Shown here piece after piece: positions 27,557 through 35,924 of a stretch of 64,000 nt of DNA. The notes beneath the pieces were generated by a model. The model saw only the letters and a program-made list of their open reading frames with translations. It searched no databases and was not told the DNA's origin. Each line of letters begins with the position of its first letter. Positions within the stretch are counted from its first letter, which is position 1. Source of the stretch: Pelagicoccus albus (GTDB lineage: Bacteria > Verrucomicrobiota > Verrucomicrobiia > Opitutales > Opitutaceae); assembly GCF_014230145.1 (NCBI RefSeq), contig NZ_JACHVC010000013.1:434001-498000 (forward strand), read 5' to 3'. The translations under genes were made by a program, and so were the position numbers.

Positions 27557-30214
27557 ATGAAGTACACAAAAGTACTCCGACGTAGCGCCCTACCTAAAAA
27601 CGCGCTGCTCGGATCCTTCGCACTCGCTATGATTGGATCCCCTCTCTACTCGCAAGAGATGGAAGAGGATACAACGGATGAAGAGGTAAAAACCTACACC
27701 GTTACCGGATCGCGTATCCGACGTATCGATTTGGAAACGCCTTCTCCAGTATTGGTAATCAGCCGTGACGAGTTGGATGCGACCGGATTCGCTACTGTTG
27801 GCGACGCATTGCGCGCCCTCCCTATCGTGAATGGCCAAAGCCTTAACTCTGCAGACGCCGGTACTTCATTTACCCCAGGCGTAAGCAGCTTGAACCTCCG
27901 CGGTTTGGGTAACAACAACACGCTCGCCCTTATCAACGGTCGTCGTGCTGCCCTATACCCATCTCCAGGCTTCAACGGATTCCAGTCCGTATTCGACTAC
28001 AATAGCGTTCCAGTATCCGCTATCGAGTCTATCCAGATCCAGAAGGACGGTGCTTCCGCTATCTACGGTTCCGACGCGGTCGCTGGTGTTGTAAACATCG
28101 AGCTCCGCAAGGACTTCGAAGGCATGCAGACCCAAATCTCCTTCGGAGACACCTGGGACACAGGATCCTTCGAAGAAAAGTTCTTCGCTATCGCGGGCAC
28201 TGGAAACGAGAAAACTTCTATTGTATACACGGTCGACTTCACCAAGCGCAACGCGCTCTTCGCTCGCGACCTCGACTACACCGATAGCGCCGATGCTACT
28301 GACCTCGGCAGCTACGACTGGAGCAGCTCGGCTCCTCCATCCGCAAACGTTCGTGGTTTGGACCCAGCGCTATTCCCACAATTCCCATCTGGTTGGGCAA
28401 CCACCAATGGCGTAATGCTCGACTACCAAGACGGTGTATCAATCGACGACTTCGTAGCTGGTAACGTTTACTACAACTTCCAGGAAGAACAATCTCTCTT
28501 CCCAGAGCAACGTTCGCTCGGTTTCTACAGCTACCTCACTCACGAAATCTCCGACACGGTACAGGCCTTCGCCGAAGTATCCTACCGTCACTTGGAGATG
28601 AACGTATTGGCAGCTCCGACTCCAGCATTCTTCTTCAACGAGAATGGTGACAGCGACGCCGGCACGCTCGTCATGCCGGTGGAAAATCCATACAACCCAT
28701 TCGGAGTCGAGCTGGATGCCCTTCGCTGGCGTATGGTTGAATCTGGCCCTCGTGAAAACGATCTCGTAATCCAATACCCACGTTTCGTTGGTGGATTGCA
28801 GGGTGAGATCGGCTTCGACTGGACTTGGGAAACTTCGGTTGCCTACTCGAAGTCCTCGCTCACCAACTACAACCGTAACTCTGTTGTAGACGACCTATTG
28901 CAGGACGCTTTGAACGGGATCGAAATCGATGGCGAAACGCTCTATGCGAACCCATTCGGAACCAACGATCCTCGCGTGATCGACTACTTCACAGTAGAGA
29001 ATCCCAATGACGATTCCTACGAAGCTCTCATCCTCGGCGCAAACGCTTCTGGCGTAATCACTGACATGCCTGCTGGTCCACTCGGCGTTGCATTCGGTGT
29101 AGAATACCGCGAAGACAACCTCGAGTCTGTCGGAACAATCCTGAACGAGACGTCTCAGATCGTTGGCGGTTCTGCTGGAACAAACACCTTCGGCTACCGC
29201 GACGTTACCTCCGCTTACGCAGAGCTCTCTGTCCCAGTACTCGAAAACCTCGAGCTCCAGCTCGCTGCCCGTTACGAAGACTACAGTGACTTCGGTGACA
29301 CCACCAAGCCTAAGGCTGCGTTCAAGTTCCGTCCAACTGACTGGTTGCTCTTCCGCGCATCCTATGGTCAGTCTTTCCGCGCTCCGGACTTGTCGTACCT
29401 CTACGCTCAACAGTCCACTAGCTTCTCTTCTTCGCAATTGATCGACCCGAAGAACCCAGACGTACCTGCCCAGCAGATCCGCTCTATCACTGGAGGTAAC
29501 CCTGACTTGGGACCTGAAGAAACCGACGTGACCTACGCTGGTATCATCATCTCCCCATCGGAAACTCCGTTCCTGAAGGACTTCCAGTTCTCCTTCGAGT
29601 TCTTCGAATTCGACCAATCCGGATTGATCGACAGCCTCTCAGCTTCTGAAGCGCTCACACTTGAAGACACTATCCCAGGTCTCGTTGTTCGTGCCGCTCC
29701 TGCAGCCGGCCAAACTTACGGCCAGATCCTGTACGTTAACTCCAACTTCCAGAACATCGACTCTGCGAAGATGAGCGGTTACGACATTGGCATCAAGTGG
29801 CTCAAGGAAACTGACAACCTCGGTGACTTCCGCGTATCGGTTGACGCAACCATGAACGATTCGTACACCTACGACGGTTACGAGCTCATCGGTACCGACA
29901 ACTACCCAGAATGGCGCGGCACTGCTCGCTTCGCTTGGAACAAAAACGATTGGGCAGCGTCCTTGTACGTTCTCTACATCGACGAGTATCCATCGATCTA
30001 CGCTGACTACGGCGTACCAGGAACAGAATCCCAGTGGCTCTTCAATCCACAGGTTTCCTACTCTGGACTATACGACACGAAGGTTACCTTCGGTGTACGT
30101 AACGTATTCAACAGCGAGCCACCACGCGATAAGGACGAGTCTATGACTGTTAATACTTCCGTTAACAGCATCGAGCCAGCTTTCTGGTACCTCCGTCTGA
30201 CCAAGGATTTCTAA
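27557..30214 (+). CDS. TonB-dependent outer-membrane receptor
   Basis: 885 residues with signal peptide (likely cleavage after LYSQ, about residue 33). A TonB-box-like segment EEVKTYTVTGSRI comes next, then the plug domain (about 50-170; SPVLVISRDELDATGF, LNLRGLGNNNTLALINGRR, IQKDGASAIYGSDAVAG), then a 22-strand barrel ending in Phe (YLRLTKDF). The plug type resembles receptors for oligosaccharides or peptides rather than siderophores. A secreted S9 peptidase downstream hints at peptide uptake (inference). A long leader with an AT-rich hairpin precedes it. The energising operon follows 164 nt later. Confidence 0.95.
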   Translation: MKYTKVLRRSALPKNALLGSFALAMIGSPLYSQEMEEDTTDEEVKTYTVTGSRIRRIDLETPSPVLVISRDELDATGFATVGDALRALPIVNGQSLNSADAGTSFTPGVSSLNLRGLGNNNTLALINGRRAALYPSPGFNGFQSVFDYNSVPVSAIESIQIQKDGASAIYGSDAVAGVVNIELRKDFEGMQTQISFGDTWDTGSFEEKFFAIAGTGNEKTSIVYTVDFTKRNALFARDLDYTDSADATDLGSYDWSSSAPPSANVRGLDPALFPQFPSGWATTNGVMLDYQDGVSIDDFVAGNVYYNFQEEQSLFPEQRSLGFYSYLTHEISDTVQAFAEVSYRHLEMNVLAAPTPAFFFNENGDSDAGTLVMPVENPYNPFGVELDALRWRMVESGPRENDLVIQYPRFVGGLQGEIGFDWTWETSVAYSKSSLTNYNRNSVVDDLLQDALNGIEIDGETLYANPFGTNDPRVIDYFTVENPNDDSYEALILGANASGVITDMPAGPLGVAFGVEYREDNLESVGTILNETSQIVGGSAGTNTFGYRDVTSAYAELSVPVLENLELQLAARYEDYSDFGDTTKPKAAFKFRPTDWLLFRASYGQSFRAPDLSYLYAQQSTSFSSSQLIDPKNPDVPAQQIRSITGGNPDLGPEETDVTYAGIIISPSETPFLKDFQFSFEFFEFDQSGLIDSLSASEALTLEDTIPGLVVRAAPAAGQTYGQILYVNSNFQNIDSAKMSGYDIGIKWLKETDNLGDFRVSVDATMNDSYTYDGYELIGTDNYPEWRGTARFAWNKNDWAASLYVLYIDEYPSIYADYGVPGTESQWLFNPQVSYSGLYDTKVTFGVRNVFNSEPPRDKDESMTVNTSVNSIEPAFWYLRLTKDF

Positions 30215-30241
30215 TCCTCGCGTAGTTAGTTTTTTCTCTTT

Positions 30242-30268
30242 GGCTGGCATCTGCCTTAGATGCCAGCC
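30242..30268. terminator. Hairpin after the TonB-dependent receptor gene
   Basis: An 11-bp perfect stem (30242-30252 with 30258-30268) with a 5-nt loop, 28 nt after the stop. The following tract is only TTCGTATTT, so it is a weak terminator or an mRNA-stabilising end that leaves room for partial read-through into the next operon. Confidence 0.6.
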
Positions 30269-30378
30269 TTCGTATTTGCGCTATCGGAAAGAAAGCTCTG
30301 TATTCAAACCACACCGAATACCTTAACTCATAACCCGTCAGTGAGGCCCGACCTTCACGGCGAGCTTAACATTACGAA

Positions 30379-31200
30379 ATGACCATCAAACCCTCGATTT
30401 TAACCTCATTAATCCACCCCAAGCGCGCTGTCGCCCTCGTGGTTATCAGCATAGCGCCCTATTCAATTTTCGCCCAAGAAGAGGCTGCTCCTGCTTCCCC
30501 TCCCAATCCGGAGGCCATATCCGAAGCAGTAGACACGGTAGTTGATCGCGAAAACCAAGCCATCTCTACTCAAGAGCAAATAAACAGCATTTCGGACCAG
30601 ACCCAGTCACTCGAATCCGAATACAAAATCGTACTTCGCGAGCTCGAGGTCGTGAACAAGTACAACGATCAAATGAGAGCCATCATCGGCTCTCAAGAAG
30701 AGGAAATCTCCACCATCGAGGCCGACTTGGCCAAGTTGCAGGACACGCAACGCGAGATCGTTCCCCTGCTCCTTCGCATGATCGAAGCGCTCGATCAATT
30801 TGTAGACGCAGACACCCCGTTCCTCATCGAGGAGAGAAAAGGTCGCGTCGAAGATCTCAAAGCAATGATGGATCGCGGCGACATCTCCATCGCTGAAAAG
30901 TACCGTAAGGTTTTCGATGCCTACCAGCAGGAAAACAACCTCGCTCGCAACATCGAGGCGACCACCGGCAACGTTAATTATAAGGGAGAAAGCCGCACCG
31001 TAGAATTCCTACGTGTAGGCCGAGTCGCATTCTATTTCAAATCGCTCGACGACAAGCTCATCACCCGCTGGGACACCAAATCGAATGATTGGGTCGTGGT
31101 GGAAGACGATTCGGAAAGACTGAATATCCTTCGCGCCTTCAAGATCGCACGAAAAGAAATACCGGTCGACCTGCTCGTACTCCCAGTCACCAAGCCATAA
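30379..31200 (+). CDS. DUF3450 family periplasmic protein, TonB-system associated
   Basis: 273 residues with an N-terminal export signal (about 1-32). The bulk of the first half is a long coiled coil (about 45-130). The C-terminal half has the DUF3450 pattern, including TVEFLRVGRVAFYFKSLDDK. DUF3450 proteins are encoded with ExbB/ExbD/TonB in many Gammaproteobacteria and are thought to help couple the motor to the envelope; their exact function is not settled. It heads the operon, 24 nt before the long ExbB. Confidence 0.88.
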   Translation: MTIKPSILTSLIHPKRAVALVVISIAPYSIFAQEEAAPASPPNPEAISEAVDTVVDRENQAISTQEQINSISDQTQSLESEYKIVLRELEVVNKYNDQMRAIIGSQEEEISTIEADLAKLQDTQREIVPLLLRMIEALDQFVDADTPFLIEERKGRVEDLKAMMDRGDISIAEKYRKVFDAYQQENNLARNIEATTGNVNYKGESRTVEFLRVGRVAFYFKSLDDKLITRWDTKSNDWVVVEDDSERLNILRAFKIARKEIPVDLLVLPVTKP

Positions 31201-31224
31201 GCAAACCCTTTCCAAACCATACGG

Positions 31225-32580
31225 ATGAAAAAGATACCGTCACTTATTGGCATTGCTACGCTCATCGCCGCAGCCTGCCCACTCTTTGCGCAAAGCTCAG
31301 CCACCACAAACCTCGACGCTTTGCTCGAGCGCGTGGAGCAAAACAAGATCCTTGAATCGAAGGAAAACGAACAGCGTATCCAGCGCTTTCTAAGCCAGCA
31401 AGCCCAGCAGAAAGAGCTCTTGGCCCAAGCCAAGGCCGAACTGGCTGCGGCCAAGGACCTCAGCATTCAGCTGAAAAACAGCTACGACGAGAACGAGCTA
31501 ACTTTGGCCGACCTCGAAACCCAACGTGAAAACGAAATGGGCGACCTCGGCGAAATTTTCGGCAACGTTCGCCAACTCGCCGGGCAGTTTAAGAACATCG
31601 TCAGCTCTAGCCTCACTTCTTCCCAGTTCCCGGGGCGTGCTCAGTTCTTCGCTGATCTGGGTGAATCGAAAGCTCTGCCAACCATCGAAGAGCTCAACAA
31701 GCTTTGGTTCCAAATCCTGCAAGAAACTGTAGAGTCCGGAAAGGTTGCCCGTTACCAAGCGAAGGTTGTTAACACCGATGGAATAGAGTCGACGCAAGAA
31801 GTCGTCAGAGTCGGCACCTTCAACGCTCTGAACTCAAAAGGATTCCTCGACTATGTCCAGGAAACCGGACAGCTCGCCGAGCTGGCGGAACAGCCCAAAG
31901 CTCGCTACACAGCCCCTTCCATCGCTTTCGTAGAAGGTGATTCCCAGTCAGTCGTAATCGACCCTTCCCAAGGAGCGCTACTGCAAGCGTTCGCCAACAC
32001 GCCTGACCTAAGCGACCGAGTCAATCAAGGTGGCGAGGTCGGTTACGTCATCATCTCCCTTCTCTGCATCGGGATAATCATCAGCATCTACCGTTGGATC
32101 ACATTGACGCTAGTCCAGACCAAGATGAAGGCTCAGCTCAAGGATCTATCCAAGGCGGGCTCCAACCCAGTCGGACGCATCATCAAAGTCTTCCAAGAAT
32201 ACGACCGCCCTGACGTAGGGGTGGAAACCTTGGAGCTAAAGATTGACGAAGCGATCCTCAAGGAAACGCCAAAGCTGGAAAGCGGTCTTTCCACCATCAA
32301 GATCCTCTCGGCTATCGCGCCTCTCCTTGGACTTCTCGGTACTGTTGTCGGTATGATCGCGACCTTCCAGTCCATTACTCTTTTCGGTACAGGCGACCCA
32401 AAGCTGATGGCAGGTGGTATTTCCCAGGCCTTGGTAACGACTGTATTGGGCCTGATTTGCGCAATCCCATTGGTTCTCATTCACTCGTTCCTACAGGGGA
32501 TCAGCAACCGGTGTATAGCCATCATCGAAGAGCAGAGCGCAGGTCTGATCGCATCCTTCTCCGAAAAAAGCGCGAAATAA
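31225..32580 (+). CDS. Long ExbB/TolQ-type motor protein (TtpC-like) with periplasmic coiled coil
   Basis: 451 residues. Signal-like N-terminus (about 1-24), a coiled-coil periplasmic region (about 25-110), then a MotA/TolQ/ExbB domain after residue 270 with three membrane helices: GYVIISLLCIGIIISIYRW, LSAIAPLLGLLGTVVGMIA and ALVTTVLGLICAIPLVL. The extended form matches TtpC-type proteins, which are known to be required by some TonB2 systems in Vibrio. It probably forms the proton channel with the ExbD proteins downstream. Next gene starts 7 nt later. Confidence 0.9.
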   Translation: MKKIPSLIGIATLIAAACPLFAQSSATTNLDALLERVEQNKILESKENEQRIQRFLSQQAQQKELLAQAKAELAAAKDLSIQLKNSYDENELTLADLETQRENEMGDLGEIFGNVRQLAGQFKNIVSSSLTSSQFPGRAQFFADLGESKALPTIEELNKLWFQILQETVESGKVARYQAKVVNTDGIESTQEVVRVGTFNALNSKGFLDYVQETGQLAELAEQPKARYTAPSIAFVEGDSQSVVIDPSQGALLQAFANTPDLSDRVNQGGEVGYVIISLLCIGIIISIYRWITLTLVQTKMKAQLKDLSKAGSNPVGRIIKVFQEYDRPDVGVETLELKIDEAILKETPKLESGLSTIKILSAIAPLLGLLGTVVGMIATFQSITLFGTGDPKLMAGGISQALVTTVLGLICAIPLVLIHSFLQGISNRCIAIIEEQSAGLIASFSEKSAK

Positions 32581-32587
32581 GCCCGCT

Positions 32588-33112
32588 ATGTTCTTAGAAT
32601 ATTTCGTCAACCTTCGCGATTTCTTCGACAAGGGCGGCGTAGTGCTTTTCGCCATCTTCGGGGTACTCACGCTCATGTGGATCCTGATTTTGGAGCGTCT
32701 TTTCTTTTTCCTTTTTCGGTTAAAGGACGTGCACGCCGCCACCCTGCGCGACTGGCAGTCCAGAGGGGATAAGTCCTCTTGGAAGGCCCACAAGATCCGC
32801 GAAGCAATGGTGGTCACTATGAGACTGCTAGCTAACAAGAGGATCACCTTGATCAAGACGCTCGTGGCCGTTTGTCCCCTACTCGGTATCCTCGGCACCG
32901 TAACCGGTATGATCCTCGTCTTTGACGTAATCACCATCACCGGGACCGGAAACGCACGTGGAATGGCGGCAGGGATAACGAAGGCGACTCTGCCCACCAT
33001 GGCAGGTCTCGTAGCGTCTCTATCTGGTCTACTCTGTGCCGTGCGCTTGGAAAGAGCCGCGGAACGAGCAGAGGAAAAGCTCATGGACGAGCTGCAAATC
33101 TCAACCGACTAG
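32588..33112 (+). CDS. exbB: Second ExbB-type proton-channel protein
   Basis: 174 residues, a compact MotA/TolQ/ExbB protein with three membrane helices: one near residue 15-40, then the pair with TLVAVCPLLGILGTVTGMILVFD and TLPTMAGLVASLSGLLCAV. It is the channel subunit that couples proton flow to TonB. It is preceded by the long ExbB and followed after 3 nt by exbD, so translation is likely coupled. No Shine-Dalgarno is obvious. Confidence 0.92.
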   Translation: MFLEYFVNLRDFFDKGGVVLFAIFGVLTLMWILILERLFFFLFRLKDVHAATLRDWQSRGDKSSWKAHKIREAMVVTMRLLANKRITLIKTLVAVCPLLGILGTVTGMILVFDVITITGTGNARGMAAGITKATLPTMAGLVASLSGLLCAVRLERAAERAEEKLMDELQISTD

Positions 33113-33115
33113 ACC

Positions 33116-33520
33116 ATGGCCCGTCGCAGCAGACAACGCAAAGAAGAGCAGTCGATCGATATCACGCCCATGTTGGACGTGGTCTTCATCATGCTGATCT
33201 TCTTCATCGTCACGACTTCTTTCGTGAAGGAAACCGGCATCCAAGTCACTCGTCCCGAAGCGCTAACCGCCGAGCTCAAGGAGCGAGGAAACATACTCGT
33301 GGGTATCCGCGAGAACGGAGAAGTTTGGATCAACAAGTCGCATGTCGAAATGAACGCGATCCAAACCATCATCGAGCGACTTCGCGCCGAAAACCCCGAA
33401 GGTGAAACCGTAATCGTAGCGGACAAAGCTGCCGACAACGCGGTCCTCACCCAAGTCATGCAACAACTGGCTCGAGCTGGCATAGGGCAAGTATCCATAG
33501 CCGCCGAGTCGAGAGAGTAA
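33116..33520 (+). CDS. exbD: ExbD-type protein 1
   Basis: 134 residues with one N-terminal membrane helix and a periplasmic domain. The channel Asp lies in ITPMLDVVFIMLIFFIV, the ExbD/TolR signature. The following periplasmic fold is standard. The next gene is a paralogue whose membrane segment is almost identical. Confidence 0.94.
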   Translation: MARRSRQRKEEQSIDITPMLDVVFIMLIFFIVTTSFVKETGIQVTRPEALTAELKERGNILVGIRENGEVWINKSHVEMNAIQTIIERLRAENPEGETVIVADKAADNAVLTQVMQQLARAGIGQVSIAAESRE

Positions 33521-33523
33521 GCC

Positions 33524-33925
33524 ATGAGCCTCAAACACCGAAAACACAAAAAGGAAGAATCCGAGATCGATATCACGCCCATGCTGGACGTGGTCTTCAT
33601 CATGTTGATCTTCTTCATCGTCACCACCTCTTTCGTGAAGGAAAAAGGCATCGAGGTCGCGAGCCCATCAAGCAACGCGTCCGTGAAGAGCGACAAGGGA
33701 AACATCGTAATCGAATTGGATAGTGCCGGCACGATTCTGGTGAACAAGAAGGCCGTTTCTCTAGAGGCTGTAAGACCTAATGTGGAACGCCTCCTCGCAG
33801 AAATGCCCGATGCATCCGTGATCCTCGCCTCCCAAAAAGGCAGCCAGGTCAATGACTTGGTTGTGATCGTCGACCAAGCGCGACAAGCGGGAGCCAGCCA
33901 AGTCTCCCTAGCCTCCACCGAGTAA
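33524..33925 (+). CDS. exbD: ExbD-type protein 2 (tandem paralogue)
   Basis: 133 residues. The membrane segment ITPMLDVVFIMLIFFIVTTS is shared almost unchanged with the first ExbD, while the periplasmic domains differ (VASPSSNASVKSDKGN against VTRPEALTAELKERGN). A heterodimer of the two is therefore plausible. Its stop overlaps the tonB start by one base (TAATG). Confidence 0.94.
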   Translation: MSLKHRKHKKEESEIDITPMLDVVFIMLIFFIVTTSFVKEKGIEVASPSSNASVKSDKGNIVIELDSAGTILVNKKAVSLEAVRPNVERLLAEMPDASVILASQKGSQVNDLVVIVDQARQAGASQVSLASTE

Positions 33926-34593
33926 TGAATTTTTCGCCCAAAGAACAACCATTGCAGATCCTGAAGTGGCTACTCTCCATGGCGCTTGGCGTCGGAGTGG
34001 CCCTGCTTCTCTTCGGATTGATGATTCGCCTCGTTAGCTCGGGTAACGCGTTGACCGGAGAAAGCCCTGATATCGGCTCAGTCAATTTCGTGCGTCTCAA
34101 GATTGAGGAGCAGGTCAAGGTCAAGGAGCGCCGCCGTCCGGAAGAGCCTCCCCCACCCAAGAAACCACCCCCACCAAAACGCATGGAAGTGGAGCAAGTC
34201 GAACAACCCGACACGCCCACTCCAGAGATCACCATTCCAAATCTCAATATCCCTTCCGTATCCGGTACAGGAGCCTCCATCGGCGGTTTCGGATTGGCTG
34301 CCAACCAAGGCGCTGGTGACCGAAACTCGCGTACTATGCTGCGCAGCCGCATAGATCCTGTCTATCCGCAGCAAGCAGCCATGGACGGACTGGAAGGCTA
34401 CGTCGAAATGCGTGTCACCATCGGCAAGGAGGGATCTCCCACCGATGTCGAAGTTCTCGACTACAGCGACCGCGTTTTCGTCAACCCAGCTAGAAGAGCG
34501 ATCTTCCGCTGGAGATGGGAGCCCGCCTACGAGAACGGAGAACCGGTGGAATGGACATGGGTAATCAAAATGCCCTTCACGCTAAACAATTAG
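33925..34593 (+). CDS. tonB: TonB-family energy transducer
   Basis: 222 residues: short cytoplasmic start, one membrane helix (about 20-40), a proline/lysine-rich periplasmic spacer (EEPPPPKKPPPPKR, near 70-85) and a C-terminal TonB domain with IDPVYPQQAAMDGLEGYVEM. It transfers motor energy to the outer-membrane receptor. It starts on the last base of the second exbD and belongs to the same operon. The short spacer suggests the narrow-periplasm type. Confidence 0.92.
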   Translation: MNFSPKEQPLQILKWLLSMALGVGVALLLFGLMIRLVSSGNALTGESPDIGSVNFVRLKIEEQVKVKERRRPEEPPPPKKPPPPKRMEVEQVEQPDTPTPEITIPNLNIPSVSGTGASIGGFGLAANQGAGDRNSRTMLRSRIDPVYPQQAAMDGLEGYVEMRVTIGKEGSPTDVEVLDYSDRVFVNPARRAIFRWRWEPAYENGEPVEWTWVIKMPFTLNN

Positions 34594-34616
34594 ATGCCAC
34601 CGAGCTACGCTAGAAC

Positions 34617-35858
34617 ATGAAGCATAAGCTACTCAGACTCTTTTTGATCGGAACCGCCCTCCTCGGGACGGAATTGGCCTACTCGCAATCTTTCGAAAAC
34701 GACCGTATCTACAACGCCTACCTGAAAATCCAGGAAGCCACCGTAGCGGGAGAATTCGAGGTAGCCCTCGAGGGAATCAACAAACTGGCCAACTACAAAA
34801 CGGCCGACGTAGAGACCGCCGCCATCCTGCGAGCCAGAGGCTTTATCCTACTCAACATGGACCGCGGGAACGAGACGATCAACGACTTCCAGACCGCGAT
34901 CGACCTCGATGTCCTCAACGTGCAGATGGAGCAGGAAATGCGATACGTGATTGCCAATTTGCTGGCCTCTGCCGAGGAATGGCAAAAGTCCTACGATGTT
35001 TTCCAAACGTGGCTCAACATAGCCAACTCGGAAATCGCCGAACAAGAAGGCCTTCCAAAGCCCGATGTAGACGCCTACTCGCTCGGCGCGGCGATCGCCA
35101 GTAATTGTGACGACTTCCCCTTTGCCATCGATTGTACGGAAAAAGCGATCCAGATCAGCCCCGAGCCGAAGCGGGAGCTCTACAACCTGCTCATTGCGCT
35201 GCACTTTCAAAACAGCGACCTCAAAAAGGCGGTTGAATCTCTACAACGAGCTCTCGCTGCTTTCCCCGACGACAACGAATTCTGGAAGACTCTTTCCAGC
35301 ATTTACCAGTTGCTCCAAGAGGATAAAGAAGCGCTCGCCGCATTGGTCATCGCCTATGACGAGGACATGATGACTAAGAAGGAAGAATATCTCCTGCTGG
35401 GTCGATTCTACATGTTCAACAAGATGCCCTTCAACGGCGCGGAAGTCATCTCCACTGGTTTGGAGCGCGGAGTACTCACCGAGTCTAAGGAAAACTTGGA
35501 ATTGCTCTCCCAAGCGTGGTTCTCGGCCCGCGAGTTTGAGAATTCACTCGAGGTTCTCAAAAAAATTGTCCACTCCACTGGAGATGAGGAGGCCACACTA
35601 CGAGCAACTCAGATTCTGATCGACCAAGAGAAGCACCAGCAGGCCCTCGAACTGTTGGACATCGGCTTAAACAACGAAGAAGTCGAGGACCTAGGTAATC
35701 TGTATAAGCTCCAAGGATACGCCTACTATGGCTTAAAGCAGTACGCCAAAGCAGTCGAAGCCTTCACCAAGGCGGGAACGGCGGATCCTGAGGATAAGCC
35801 CGACTACGACCAGTGGATCGACTACTTGAAGACAGAATTCCTGGCTCAAGCTGATTAA
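34617..35858 (+). CDS. Tetratricopeptide-repeat protein of the TonB operon
   Basis: 413 residues with a signal peptide (about 1-23). TPR-like repeats fill most of it, for example the pairs around residues 35-110, 190-240 and 330-390 (KAVEAFTKAGTADPEDK at the end). TPR proteins closing exb/tonB operons are known in Gammaproteobacteria and are thought to be scaffold partners. 24 nt after tonB. Probable periplasmic protein-protein interaction role; specific partner unknown. Confidence 0.85.
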   Translation: MKHKLLRLFLIGTALLGTELAYSQSFENDRIYNAYLKIQEATVAGEFEVALEGINKLANYKTADVETAAILRARGFILLNMDRGNETINDFQTAIDLDVLNVQMEQEMRYVIANLLASAEEWQKSYDVFQTWLNIANSEIAEQEGLPKPDVDAYSLGAAIASNCDDFPFAIDCTEKAIQISPEPKRELYNLLIALHFQNSDLKKAVESLQRALAAFPDDNEFWKTLSSIYQLLQEDKEALAALVIAYDEDMMTKKEEYLLLGRFYMFNKMPFNGAEVISTGLERGVLTESKENLELLSQAWFSAREFENSLEVLKKIVHSTGDEEATLRATQILIDQEKHQQALELLDIGLNNEEVEDLGNLYKLQGYAYYGLKQYAKAVEAFTKAGTADPEDKPDYDQWIDYLKTEFLAQAD

Positions 35859-35877
35859 TAATAACCCGAAACACCAG

Positions 35878-35902
35878 GCCCGCTACGGTTGGACGTCGGG
35901 CC
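35878..35902 (+). terminator. Weak hairpin between TPR gene and S9 peptidase
   Basis: Six-bp GC stem 35878-35883 (GGCCCG) with 35897-35902 (CGGGCC), 14-nt loop, followed by AAATAAA rather than T. Operon end is uncertain here; read-through to the peptidase gene is possible. Confidence 0.35.
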
Positions 35903-35924
35903 GAAATAAAATCCCGTTTAGAGA

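Noticed and set aside
28895-29617. Antisense open frame inside the TonB receptor gene
   Set aside because: Acidic/Val-rich translation typical of antisense shadow; no start context.
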